NCBI GenBank assembly: GCA_946481235.1
Contig: CAMLME010000044.1
Coordinates: 1-12,359, forward strand
DNA: 12,359 nt
Direction: 5' to 3'
DNA from: an uncultured Methylobacillus sp.
GTDB lineage: Bacteria; Pseudomonadota; Gammaproteobacteria; Burkholderiales; Methylophilaceae
A model generated the notes under the pieces. The model was not told the origin of the DNA. It worked only from the letters and a program-made list of their open reading frames with translations, and ran no database searches. Every line of letters starts with the position of its first letter. Positions within the stretch are counted from its first letter, which is position 1. Shown one piece after another: positions 6,213-12,359 of this stretch. A program made the translations under genes and the position numbers.

Positions 6213-7253
6213 ATGGAATACCGTCGTCTAGGAAGCAGCAACCTCAACGTCTCAGCCATCTGCCTCGGCACGATGACCTTCGGCCAACAGAACACCGAAG
6301 CCGAGGCGCATGCCCAGCTTGATCATGCCGTCGCGCACGGCATCAACTTCATCGACACCGCCGAGATGTACCCCGTGCCGCCACGCGCCGACACGGTCAC
6401 CCGTACTGAGACCATCGTCGGCAACTGGCTGAAAAAACAGTCGCGTGACCAGATCATCCTTGGCACCAAGGTCGCCGGCCCGCGCCGCAATATGGAATGG
6501 ATACGCGGCGGCCCGGAGTCGATGGACCGCACGAACATCCGCGCAGCCATCGAAGGCTCGCTGCAACGCCTGCAAACCGACTACATCGACCTCTACCAAC
6601 TGCACTGGCCGGAGCGCAACGTACCGATGTTCGGCCAATACCAGTTCGACCCGGCGCAGGAAAATAAGGAAGGGGTGCCAATTCGTGAGCAGCTTGAAGC
6701 GCTGGCAGAGTTGGTAAAAGAAGGCAAGGTGCGTGCTATCGGCGTTTCTAACGAGCAGCCTTGGGGCGTCATGGAGTTTTTGCGCATCGCAAAGGAATAC
6801 GACTTGCCGCGCATCGCCAGCATTCAGAACTGTTACAACCTGATCAACCGCGGCTTCGAGTTTGGCCTGGCGGAAATCGCCTACCGCGAAAATGTCGGCC
6901 TGCTGGCTTATTCGCCGCTCGCCTTCGGCCATCTCTCCGCCAAATACCAGTCTGATCCGCAAGCCCAGGGCCGTGTCACGCAATTCAAGGGCTTCGCCCA
7001 GCGCTACGAAAAACCCAACGTGCAACCAGCGGTAGCCGCCTACGCCGAACTCGCACGCAAGCACGGCATGACGCCGGCACAGATGGCGCTTTCGTTCGTG
7101 TATCGCAGGTGGTTTGTGACAAGCACCCTCGTTGGCGCCACGTCGATGCAGCAACTGGAGGAGAATCTTTCGGCCTGGGAAAGGCCATTGCCGGAAGAGC
7201 TTATGAAGGAAATTGAAGGCCTGCATTTGCGGTACATGAATCCCGCACCGTAA
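6213..7253 (+). CDS. tas: NADPH-dependent aldo-keto reductase, Tas type
   Basis: A 346-residue aldo-keto reductase, the same length as E. coli Tas, and alike throughout. The TIM-barrel signature GLGTMTFG-like segment (CLGTMTFGQQNTEAEAHAQL) starts at residue 18. The catalytic tetrad is intact: Asp48 and Tyr53 in NFIDTAEMYPVPPR, Lys86 in LGTKVAGP and His131 in DLYQLHWPER. Later family segments are IGVSNEQPWGVMEFL, the nucleotide-side LLAYSPLAFGHLSAKY and the C-terminal STLVGATSMQQLEENL cofactor region. The NFIDTAEMYPVP stretch is diagnostic for the Tas branch. Its physiological substrate is unknown; E. coli tas was found by suppressing a tyrosine auxotrophy. It is cytoplasmic. It follows the YchJ-like gene after 86 bases, with a possible TAGAAT -10 at 6177-6182, so it may have its own promoter. 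No clear terminator follows. Confidence 0.93.
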   Translation: MEYRRLGSSNLNVSAICLGTMTFGQQNTEAEAHAQLDHAVAHGINFIDTAEMYPVPPRADTVTRTETIVGNWLKKQSRDQIILGTKVAGPRRNMEWIRGGPESMDRTNIRAAIEGSLQRLQTDYIDLYQLHWPERNVPMFGQYQFDPAQENKEGVPIREQLEALAELVKEGKVRAIGVSNEQPWGVMEFLRIAKEYDLPRIASIQNCYNLINRGFEFGLAEIAYRENVGLLAYSPLAFGHLSAKYQSDPQAQGRVTQFKGFAQRYEKPNVQPAVAAYAELARKHGMTPAQMALSFVYRRWFVTSTLVGATSMQQLEENLSAWERPLPEELMKEIEGLHLRYMNPAP

Positions 7254-7320
7254 GCGGACCACATCCGGCCGATATCAATCAGCCCGTCGATTGGCAAATC
7301 AAACCAAGCCGATTTAAAAG

Positions 7321-7503
7321 CTAGCTTTTGTGATGCGCGTCTTCCTGGCGATCCTTGCAGCGTTTGCAAATCCAGCGTTGATGCAGCCGATCTGCGGTGA
7401 CGATCTGCATGCCTCCCGCAGCGGGACAGGAATTCTTGCATTGCGTGCAGAACTTGTCACCCGGCTGCCTTGAGGGTAACCATCGTTCCGAGATAACAGT
7501 CAT
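7321..7503 (-). CDS. Small double-CxxC (zinc-ribbon-like) protein, unknown function
   Basis: A 60-residue, basic protein with two CxxC knuckles: FCTQCKNSC (Cys19, Cys22, plus Cys26) and WICKRCKDRQ (Cys46, Cys49). The 23-residue spacing between knuckles suits a small zinc ribbon. I do not recognise a named family. Support for a real gene is the cysteine pattern, the absence of a competing frame between tas and rlhA, and an AAGG just before the ATG at 7503, though that spacing is short. It lies 137 bases downstream of rlhA on the same strand and could be read from the same transcript. Zinc binding and any nucleic-acid role are inference. It may also be a chance frame. Confidence 0.55.
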   Translation of the reverse strand: MTVISERWLPSRQPGDKFCTQCKNSCPAAGGMQIVTADRLHQRWICKRCKDRQEDAHHKS

Positions 7504-7640
7504 GGCCTTGCCTATCGGGTTACTGAATTTTCATCATACCCCTACCAGCGGCGAGTAACGGCCGGCACCTGAAATTTCTCTGAAGAATAACTCCGATCCG
7601 GCCTTTGCCACCGCCTGACCGATAACTCGTAGTGGCTGCG

Positions 7641-9557
7641 TTACGGCTGTCTGGCGTGAAACTGGATCGGCTGCGGCTGGGCCATCTGCAATACCGGCTT
7701 GCGGATCTTGCCCATGACGTGCATTTCGCAGCGCTTGCAGTCGAACTTGAGCGTGATGCGATCCTTGCCGTTGACCAGCGTCATCGGCTCGGCGGTGATC
7801 GTGCCTTGCACGCCGATGACGCCCTTGGCTTCCTTGGGGCACATCGCAAAGCTGTAGCGCAGGCAGTGCTTGGTGATCATCACGGGGACCTCGCCCAGCT
7901 CCTCGTTGGCTTCGTATGCGGAAGCTATGGCCTGGACGCCGTGCTTTTCGTAGAAGGCGCGAGCCTTGCTGTTATATATATTGGCGAGATAGCTCAGCGT
8001 ATCCTCGGGATAGATCGCCGGAGGCTGGGTGGGCGTGCCCGGCTCCGGCCGTCGGTAGCCCTCCGTGCGCACCTGCTGCAGCCGCATAATCGCATCGCGC
8101 CGCAGCGCGTTGACGGCGGACGCCGGCACAAACCAGGGTTGCCCGATGTCGAGAGTAATCTCCTTGACCGAAAAATCGGTGCCGCCGAGCTTGCCGAGAT
8201 TTTCACGCAACGTGGACTCGGCTTTCTCGGTATTCTGGGCAGGCAGCTTGTCGGCGATGCACTGCGCCTCGGCGGTGAAACCATCGGCGTCGATCACGCT
8301 GAGCGCGAAGCCGTCGTTCGTTTCCTTGAAGGTCAATGCAACGGGAATGCGTCGCTCGGCCGAAGGCTTTTCCAGCTGACGCATGAAAGCATGGTCGCGG
8401 TTGCGGTACACGGTAGTATTGCGGCGCAAATCGGCCGGCATCTCGTTCGGGTACAGCCGTGTACCTTGCACGGTATTGATGCGCAGCCCCACCAACTCCT
8501 TGTGCACGTCGAAAAAACAGACGCCGTCGCCGTTGTGCAGTTCCAGTTCAGTATCGACCTCGAAATGATCCTGACCTACGCGCGTCACCTTGCCGATTTC
8601 CTCACCGGCGAACTTGGGCGTATCGAATGCGCCGACATCTTCACCGCGGCCGTGAATGAAGTATTCCGTAGTACTGCGGTTGAAGGTCTTCTCCGGCTGC
8701 GGCGTGAAGCTATAGGTGCATAGGCCCGAGGATGAGCGCGCGTATTGCGGCATCTCGTCGAGCAGCTCGTCCAGCAACTGGCGGTAATGGGCGGTGGCGT
8801 TCTTGACGTAGGCCATGTCCTTGTAGCGGCCCTCGATCTTGAACGAGCTCACGCCCGCCTCAATCAGCGCACGCAGGTTGGCGCTCTGGTCGTTGTCCTT
8901 CATCGACAGCAGGTGCTTGTCCTTGGCGAGAATACGACCCTGCGTGTCCTCCAGCGTGTAAGGCAACCGGCATTCCTGTGCGCACTCGCCGCGATTGGCG
9001 CTGCGGCCGCTGTGCGCATGGCTGATGTAGCACTGGCCGCTGAAGGCGACGCACAAGGCACCGTGGACGAAGTACTCGAGGTTGCAGGTGGTTGCTTCAG
9101 CCACCTTGCGGAGGGTGGCAAGGTCCATTTCCCGTGCCAGCACGATCTGCGAAAAACCTACGCGATCGAGGAATACCGCTTTTTCCACCGTGCGGATGTC
9201 GGTCTGCGTGCTGGCGTGCAGCTGGATCGGCGGCAGATCCATCTCCAGCAGGCCCATGTCCTGCACGATCAGCGCATCCGCGCCGGCCTCGTAGAATTTC
9301 CAGGCGAAATCGCGCGCCGCTTCCAGCTCGTTATCGTGAAAAATAGTGTTGAAAGCAACAAACACGCGCGCATGGTAACGATGCGCATGCGCCGCCAGCC
9401 GCGCAATGTCGGCGACGGAGTTTTCTGCCTTGGCACGCGCGCCGAACGCCGGACCGCCGATATAAACCGCGTCCGCACCATGATTCACGGCCTCGATGCC
9501 GATATCGGCATTGCGGGCGGGAGCAAGCAGTTCGAGGTGGCGTGGGTTTGTTTGCAT
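7641..9557 (-). CDS. rlhA: 23S rRNA hydroxylation protein RlhA (peptidase U32 family)
   Basis: A 638-residue U32-family protein that aligns from memory along its whole length with E. coli RlhA (YdcP, 653 aa), needed for 5-hydroxycytidine at C2501 of 23S rRNA. The shorter relative TrhP (YegQ, about 450 aa) acts on tRNA and is less likely. The N-terminal U32 barrel starts LELLAPARNADIGIEAVNHG and contains ELHASTQ-like QLHASTQTDIRTVEKA. The family's iron-sulfur cysteines are Cys169, Cys176, Cys192 and Cys196 with spacing x6, x15, x3, within HGALCVAFSGQC and RGECAQECRLPY. Then follow KHLLSMKDNDQ, FKIEGRYKDMAYVKN, a middle collagenase-like domain (residues about 380-500), and the conserved C-terminus VPVMITKHCLRYSFAMCPK and LKFDCKRCEMHVMGKI, which adds four more cysteines. 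The start at 9557 matches the family; no clear Shine-Dalgarno precedes it, but a long inverted repeat lies in the leader. Confidence 0.94.
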   Translation of the reverse strand: MQTNPRHLELLAPARNADIGIEAVNHGADAVYIGGPAFGARAKAENSVADIARLAAHAHRYHARVFVAFNTIFHDNELEAARDFAWKFYEAGADALIVQDMGLLEMDLPPIQLHASTQTDIRTVEKAVFLDRVGFSQIVLAREMDLATLRKVAEATTCNLEYFVHGALCVAFSGQCYISHAHSGRSANRGECAQECRLPYTLEDTQGRILAKDKHLLSMKDNDQSANLRALIEAGVSSFKIEGRYKDMAYVKNATAHYRQLLDELLDEMPQYARSSSGLCTYSFTPQPEKTFNRSTTEYFIHGRGEDVGAFDTPKFAGEEIGKVTRVGQDHFEVDTELELHNGDGVCFFDVHKELVGLRINTVQGTRLYPNEMPADLRRNTTVYRNRDHAFMRQLEKPSAERRIPVALTFKETNDGFALSVIDADGFTAEAQCIADKLPAQNTEKAESTLRENLGKLGGTDFSVKEITLDIGQPWFVPASAVNALRRDAIMRLQQVRTEGYRRPEPGTPTQPPAIYPEDTLSYLANIYNSKARAFYEKHGVQAIASAYEANEELGEVPVMITKHCLRYSFAMCPKEAKGVIGVQGTITAEPMTLVNGKDRITLKFDCKRCEMHVMGKIRKPVLQMAQPQPIQFHARQP

Positions 9558-9567
9558 AAGTCGTCAG

Positions 9568-9655
9568 TGCCTATTTCCGTATGTCTCATCGCTTGCGCCT
9601 TGCACTGCATCCCGAAGACGAGCGATGCGGTCTATGAAATCTACGAAAATAGGCA
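9568..9655 (-). promoter_or_regulatory. Nested inverted repeat in the rlhA leader
   Basis: Outer arms of 14 bases (9568-9581 and 9642-9655, TGCCTATTTcCGTA against TGCCTATTTtCGTA) and inner arms CATCGCT (9587-9593) and AGCGATG (9621-9627) give an 88-base extended hairpin. The single outer difference is a C/A mismatch in a plus-strand RNA but a G-U wobble in the minus-strand RNA, so the stem is fully paired only in the rlhA transcript. The base of the stem ends ten bases before the rlhA start codon. No duplication flanks it, which argues against a mobile element. A regulatory role is inference. Confidence 0.5.
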
Positions 9656-9674
9656 TTAAATCAATGGGGTGCGT

Positions 9675-9680
9675 ACTATA
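9675..9680 (-). promoter_or_regulatory. Possible -10 element of rlhA
   Basis: On the minus strand this reads TATAGT, preceded by GG. It lies about 118 bases upstream of the rlhA start, so a transcript from it would include the whole inverted repeat 9568-9655. No convincing -35 is seen at the right spacing. The rest of the 214-base divergent region 9558-9771 holds no gene. Confidence 0.25.
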
Positions 9681-9771
9681 CCATATGCTCGTTTCAGGCA
9701 CTTTTTAGCAACTCGATAAAAAACGCAAATCCTTGACCATAAAAGGTATTTAATTCATTCTTACCGAACGA

Positions 9772-11028
9772 ATGAACACACCAGCCCAAGACTTGACGGG
9801 GTCGTCTGTTGCCGGTGCTACTTCGGATACGGATCAACTTGAAACCCTGGTCCAGATCGAGCTGGTCGGCACGTTGGCCCGTCAATCCCGCGATGCGTCG
9901 CTAATAGCGCCGGTTGGGTCCTTGTTTTTGGCTTTTCTCCAGCTCGGACACGTCCCGCTTATGTCCATCCTGGCATGGCTGGCACTGGTAATCGTGCCGG
10001 ATGCGCTGACTCTACTGCGATCATACAAGTTCGATCAGGTTCCCCGCACACTGGCCGCCATGCGGTCATGGCAGGCCCACCAGACATTGATTCACAGCTT
10101 TGCAGGCCTCGCCTGGGGTTCAGCCATATTGTTTTTCGTAAGCGACGCCACACCTATCGAACACGAAATGAAAATCATCCTGGTGTTAATGGTGGTCAGT
10201 GCGCTGGCGGTCATTCCGATCTCGACCTCGCTCGCTTCGCTGACCGGTTTTCTGCTCGGCATCACCACGATTCCCTTGTTTCATTATTTCGCCGGCTCAC
10301 ACCCAGAACATCTCTGGTTGGCCCTCGGCTCGCTCATCCTGCTGGGCTGCGCGCTGCATTTCGGCCGGATCGCCCACCAGCAGATTCGTGCGCATGTCTT
10401 GAGTTCGGCGATCAATGATCGATTGGCATCGGCGCTCAGCGACGCCAACCTGACCATCAACGAGACCAATCGCAAGTTGCAGGAAAAAAACCTGGAATTG
10501 ACTCATGCGATGGAAAACCTCAACAATCAGGCCACGCACGACGAGCTGACAGGTCTTTACAACCGCCGCTACATTCTGCAACGGCTTGAAGACCAGTGGC
10601 AGGATATCCGCCGCTACCACACCACCTGCTCCATCGCACTGCTCGACATTGATCACTTCAAGCTTGTGAACGACAGATACGGCCATGGAATCGGCGATCA
10701 GGTGCTGAAGGGATTCGCTAGCCGCATTCAAGGCGAACTGCGACAGGGAGACATTTTCGCGCGCTATGGGGGTGAGGAATTCCTGCTCGTGTTGCCGATG
10801 ACTGAACTGGAAGCGGCGGGAAAACTCGTCGACCGCTTGCGGCAAATCGTCGAAGAGACTCCGATCATCCATGAACCGCTGATCGTCAACATCCGGAGTT
10901 CGTTTGGCGTGGCGGAGTTATTGCCTACCGAAGCAGTGCACGCGTGCATTTCGCGTGCCGACCGCGCGCTTTATCGCGCCAAGGAGGGCGGCAGAAACCG
11001 CGTGGAGCTTGCCGGCAAGGATAACTGA
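9772..11028 (+). CDS. Membrane-anchored diguanylate cyclase (GGDEF)
   Basis: A 418-residue enzyme that makes the second messenger c-di-GMP from two GTP. The N-terminal half has about six hydrophobic segments (near residues 44-60, 64-83, 107-124, 133-151, 153-172 and 181-198), forming a membrane sensor of unrecognised type. A predicted coiled coil (about 212-252) links it to the GGDEF domain, which begins at ATHDELTGLYNRRY (254) and contains LLDIDHFKLVNDRYGHGIGD. The active-site loop is intact: GGEEF at 333-337. An RxxD inhibitory site, RQGD at 324-327, lies five residues before it, so product feedback inhibition is likely. No EAL or HD-GYP phosphodiesterase domain is present. The ATG at 9772 has no visible Shine-Dalgarno; TTGACC at 9733-9738 could be a -35 but has no good -10. 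It is a single gene, divergent from rlhA and convergent with rpiA, whose stop is eight bases away. The signal sensed is unknown. Confidence 0.93.
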   Translation: MNTPAQDLTGSSVAGATSDTDQLETLVQIELVGTLARQSRDASLIAPVGSLFLAFLQLGHVPLMSILAWLALVIVPDALTLLRSYKFDQVPRTLAAMRSWQAHQTLIHSFAGLAWGSAILFFVSDATPIEHEMKIILVLMVVSALAVIPISTSLASLTGFLLGITTIPLFHYFAGSHPEHLWLALGSLILLGCALHFGRIAHQQIRAHVLSSAINDRLASALSDANLTINETNRKLQEKNLELTHAMENLNNQATHDELTGLYNRRYILQRLEDQWQDIRRYHTTCSIALLDIDHFKLVNDRYGHGIGDQVLKGFASRIQGELRQGDIFARYGGEEFLLVLPMTELEAAGKLVDRLRQIVEETPIIHEPLIVNIRSSFGVAELLPTEAVHACISRADRALYRAKEGGRNRVELAGKDN

Positions 11029-11036
11029 AACGCCTG

Positions 11037-11720
11037 CTATTCTTTGGCCCAGCGCTCCTCGACGCGACCATCCTGTGCCACGAATATGGCACTGGCAAGA
11101 CTCTGAAAAATCCCGTGTTCCACCACACCGGGCGTCGCATTGAGCATGTCGTTCAGTGCCTGGCTATCGACCGTGGGATCGAACACCATGTCGAGCACCA
11201 GGCTTCCGTGCGATGTAACCGCCAGCCCGTCCTTGCTCGCGTTCTGCCGCAGACCGCCGCGACCGCCCAGCGATTCCAGCGTGCGTTTGGCGAGTTGCCA
11301 GGCAAAGGGAATGACTTCAACCGGGATCGGGTATTTTTCGCCGATCCGGCTCACCAGCTTGCTTTGATCGACCAGCACGATAAAGCGGTCCGCCGCGCGT
11401 GCCAGCAATTTCTCGCGTACCAGATCCGATCCGCGCCCTTTCAAAAGCACCATATCCGGCGTAACTTCATCCGCGCCATCGACGTAAAGATCAAGACGGC
11501 TGACATGCTCCATCGCCACCAGCGGCAAGCCCAGGCTTTGCGCCTTGATCGCACTAATGACCGAACTCGATGCGGCAGTCACCTGCAAGCCTTCGTCATT
11601 GCGGCGGCGAGCGAGTTCTTCGATGAAATAATTGGCGGTCGAACCGGTTCCCAGACCGACCAGCATGCCGTCTTCCACCAGACGGGCGGCCTGGTAAGCA
11701 ACGAGTTCTTTATCGTTCAT
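11037..11720 (-). CDS. rpiA: Ribose-5-phosphate isomerase A
   Basis: A 227-residue cytoplasmic isomerase that interconverts ribose 5-phosphate and ribulose 5-phosphate in the non-oxidative pentose phosphate pathway. Family motifs are GLGTGSTANYFIEEL (phosphate-binding, residues 22-36), LYVDGADEV (78-86), LKGRGSDLVREKLLA (93-107), and PIPVEVIPFAW. The catalytic residues known from E. coli RpiA fall at the same numbers here: Asp81, Asp84, Lys94 and Glu103. One deviation: the usual GGGA after Lys94 reads GRGS. The ATG at 11720 is chosen because GGAGG lies just before it and the family N-terminus (ELVAYQAARLVEDGM) follows; an in-frame start at 11837 would run back into dhaK. It follows dhaK by 25 bases on the same strand and is very likely in its operon, which links pentose phosphate metabolism to dihydroxyacetone phosphorylation. 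Confidence 0.94.
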   Translation of the reverse strand: MNDKELVAYQAARLVEDGMLVGLGTGSTANYFIEELARRRNDEGLQVTAASSSVISAIKAQSLGLPLVAMEHVSRLDLYVDGADEVTPDMVLLKGRGSDLVREKLLARAADRFIVLVDQSKLVSRIGEKYPIPVEVIPFAWQLAKRTLESLGGRGGLRQNASKDGLAVTSHGSLVLDMVFDPTVDSQALNDMLNATPGVVEHGIFQSLASAIFVAQDGRVEERWAKE

Positions 11721-11745
11721 GGTGTCCTCCGTGAAGCAGGATTGA

Positions 11746-12359
11746 TTATTTACCCCAGCGTAAGGCCGCAGTATGCACAGGCGAGTCCCAATGTCGGCGG
11801 ATTTCCTCATCCAGCAGACAGACAGTGATCGATGCACCGGCCATTTCCAGCGAGGTGGTGTAGTCGCCGACCAGCGAGCGGCTAATGGTAATTCCCTGCT
11901 GTTTCAGCAATTTTGCAGCGGAGTTGTAAAGCACATACAACTCCATGAGCGGCGTACCCGTGAAACCGTTTACCATCAGCAGCGCTTCGCTGCCCTGCAC
12001 CGGTTTCAGGTCGTCCAGAATTGCAGCCACCAGATCGGCGACGATTTCGTCCGCAGTACGCATCTGTTCGCGACGACGGCCAGGTTCGCCATGGATCCCA
12101 ACCCCCATTTCCAGTTCATGATGCTCGATGTCGAAGGTCGGCCGGCCGGCCGCGGGCACGGTGCAACTGGTCAAAGCCACGCCCATCGAGGCAGTGCGAC
12201 TATTGACCCTGTCGCCTAACGCCTTGCAGGCAGCCAGGTCGGCACCGGTTTCGGCCAGGCTACCCACCACTTTCTCGACAATGACCGTGCCTGCAACACC
12301 ACGGCGGCCAGTGGTGTAAGTCGAATTCTCGACAGCTACATCGTCACTGGTAATCACCG
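11746..12359 (-). CDS. dhaK: Dihydroxyacetone kinase subunit DhaK, C-terminal part (cut by right edge)
   Basis: The C-terminal 204 or so residues of a DhaK family protein (usually about 330-360); the N-terminal part lies beyond the right edge. Seen in order: ITSDDVAVENS, TGRRGVAGTVIVEKVVG, SMGVALTSCTVPAAGRPTF, EMGVGIHGEPGRRR, LLMVNGFTGTPLMELYVLYN, SLVGDYTTSLEMAGASITV and the ending DSPVHTAALRWGK. The His of GIHGEPG (codon at 12091-12093) matches the residue that binds dihydroxyacetone covalently in DhaK. DhaK binds the substrate only; phosphate transfer needs the ADP- or ATP-binding DhaL part. The frame stops straight after LRWGK, so this is a separate K subunit and not the long single-chain ATP-dependent kinase with a fused DhaL domain. 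The apparent initiator GTG at 12357 is internal. rpiA follows after 25 bases. A kinase for a related ketose such as erythrulose is also possible. Confidence 0.92.
   Translation of the reverse strand, partial: VITSDDVAVENSTYTTGRRGVAGTVIVEKVVGSLAETGADLAACKALGDRVNSRTASMGVALTSCTVPAAGRPTFDIEHHELEMGVGIHGEPGRRREQMRTADEIVADLVAAILDDLKPVQGSEALLMVNGFTGTPLMELYVLYNSAAKLLKQQGITISRSLVGDYTTSLEMAGASITVCLLDEEIRRHWDSPVHTAALRWGK

Noticed and set aside
6252..7262. 336-codon minus-strand open frame
   Set aside because: Antisense of tas, which has the intact aldo-keto reductase tetrad. Long shadow frames are expected in GC-rich genes.
9568..9655. Inverted repeat as a miniature transposable element
   Set aside because: There is no flanking target-site duplication, no second copy in the window, and the inner arms form part of a continuous hairpin.
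7632..9659. Long plus-strand open frames (363 and 304 codons) across the rlhA region
   Set aside because: Both are antisense to rlhA, which matches its family along the full length on the minus strand.
9664..9708. 14-codon plus-strand open frame between rlhA and the cyclase gene
   Set aside because: No ribosome binding site, no recognisable peptide family, and short frames like this arise by chance.
1..12359. CRISPR array, phage defence island, tRNA or rRNA genes, insertion sequences
   Set aside because: No repeat-spacer pattern, no cloverleaf-like or rRNA sequence, and no transposase or integrase reading frame was seen on either strand.

Overview
The window looks like ordinary chromosomal DNA of a GC-rich proteobacterium. 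The best guess is a betaproteobacterium (Nitrosomonadales/Methylophilales-like). This rests on the family mix: HrpA, LsfA-type 1-Cys peroxiredoxin, YbcJ-like S4 protein, YihY, a Gram-negative RbgA/YlqF GTPase, a YchJ-like protein, Tas-type aldo-keto reductase, RlhA, RpiA and DhaK. It is an inference from protein similarity recalled from memory; no rRNA or tRNA gene is present to confirm it. I see no insertion sequence, phage gene, CRISPR array or tRNA.

Left part (1-2210): the N-terminal third of the RNA helicase gene hrpA runs off the left edge on the minus strand. Divergent from it is a 23-codon gene at 1282-1353 that is almost certainly pqqA, the precursor peptide of the redox cofactor PQQ. 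It has its own ribosome binding site and a very strong cUUCGg-capped terminator, and no other pqq gene is in view. Upstream of it are repeated TTCATGAA palindromes. A 1-Cys peroxiredoxin gene follows as a separate unit.

Middle part (2210-7260): a minus-strand pair encodes a YbcJ-like S4 RNA-binding protein and a small secreted protein of unknown function. Next come a YihY membrane protein (plus) and a convergent SAM-dependent methyltransferase (minus). A plus-strand run follows: the circularly permuted ribosome-assembly GTPase YlqF/RbgA, overlapping by 8 bases with a YchJ-like SEC-C protein, then the aldo-keto reductase Tas.

Right part (7260-12359): a small double-CxxC protein and the 23S rRNA hydroxylation factor RlhA lie on the minus strand. 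The rlhA leader contains a long nested inverted repeat. A membrane-anchored diguanylate cyclase with an intact GGEEF and I-site follows on the plus strand. At the right edge a minus-strand operon reads dhaK then rpiA, with dhaK cut by the window end. rpiA sits where dhaL would usually be.

Several genes (hrpA, rlhA, the YlqF homologue, the S4 protein, possibly the YchJ-like protein) concern RNA or ribosomes, but they form separate transcription units. The least ordinary items are the orphan pqqA with its palindromic upstream region, the hairpin in the rlhA leader, and the dhaK-rpiA arrangement.
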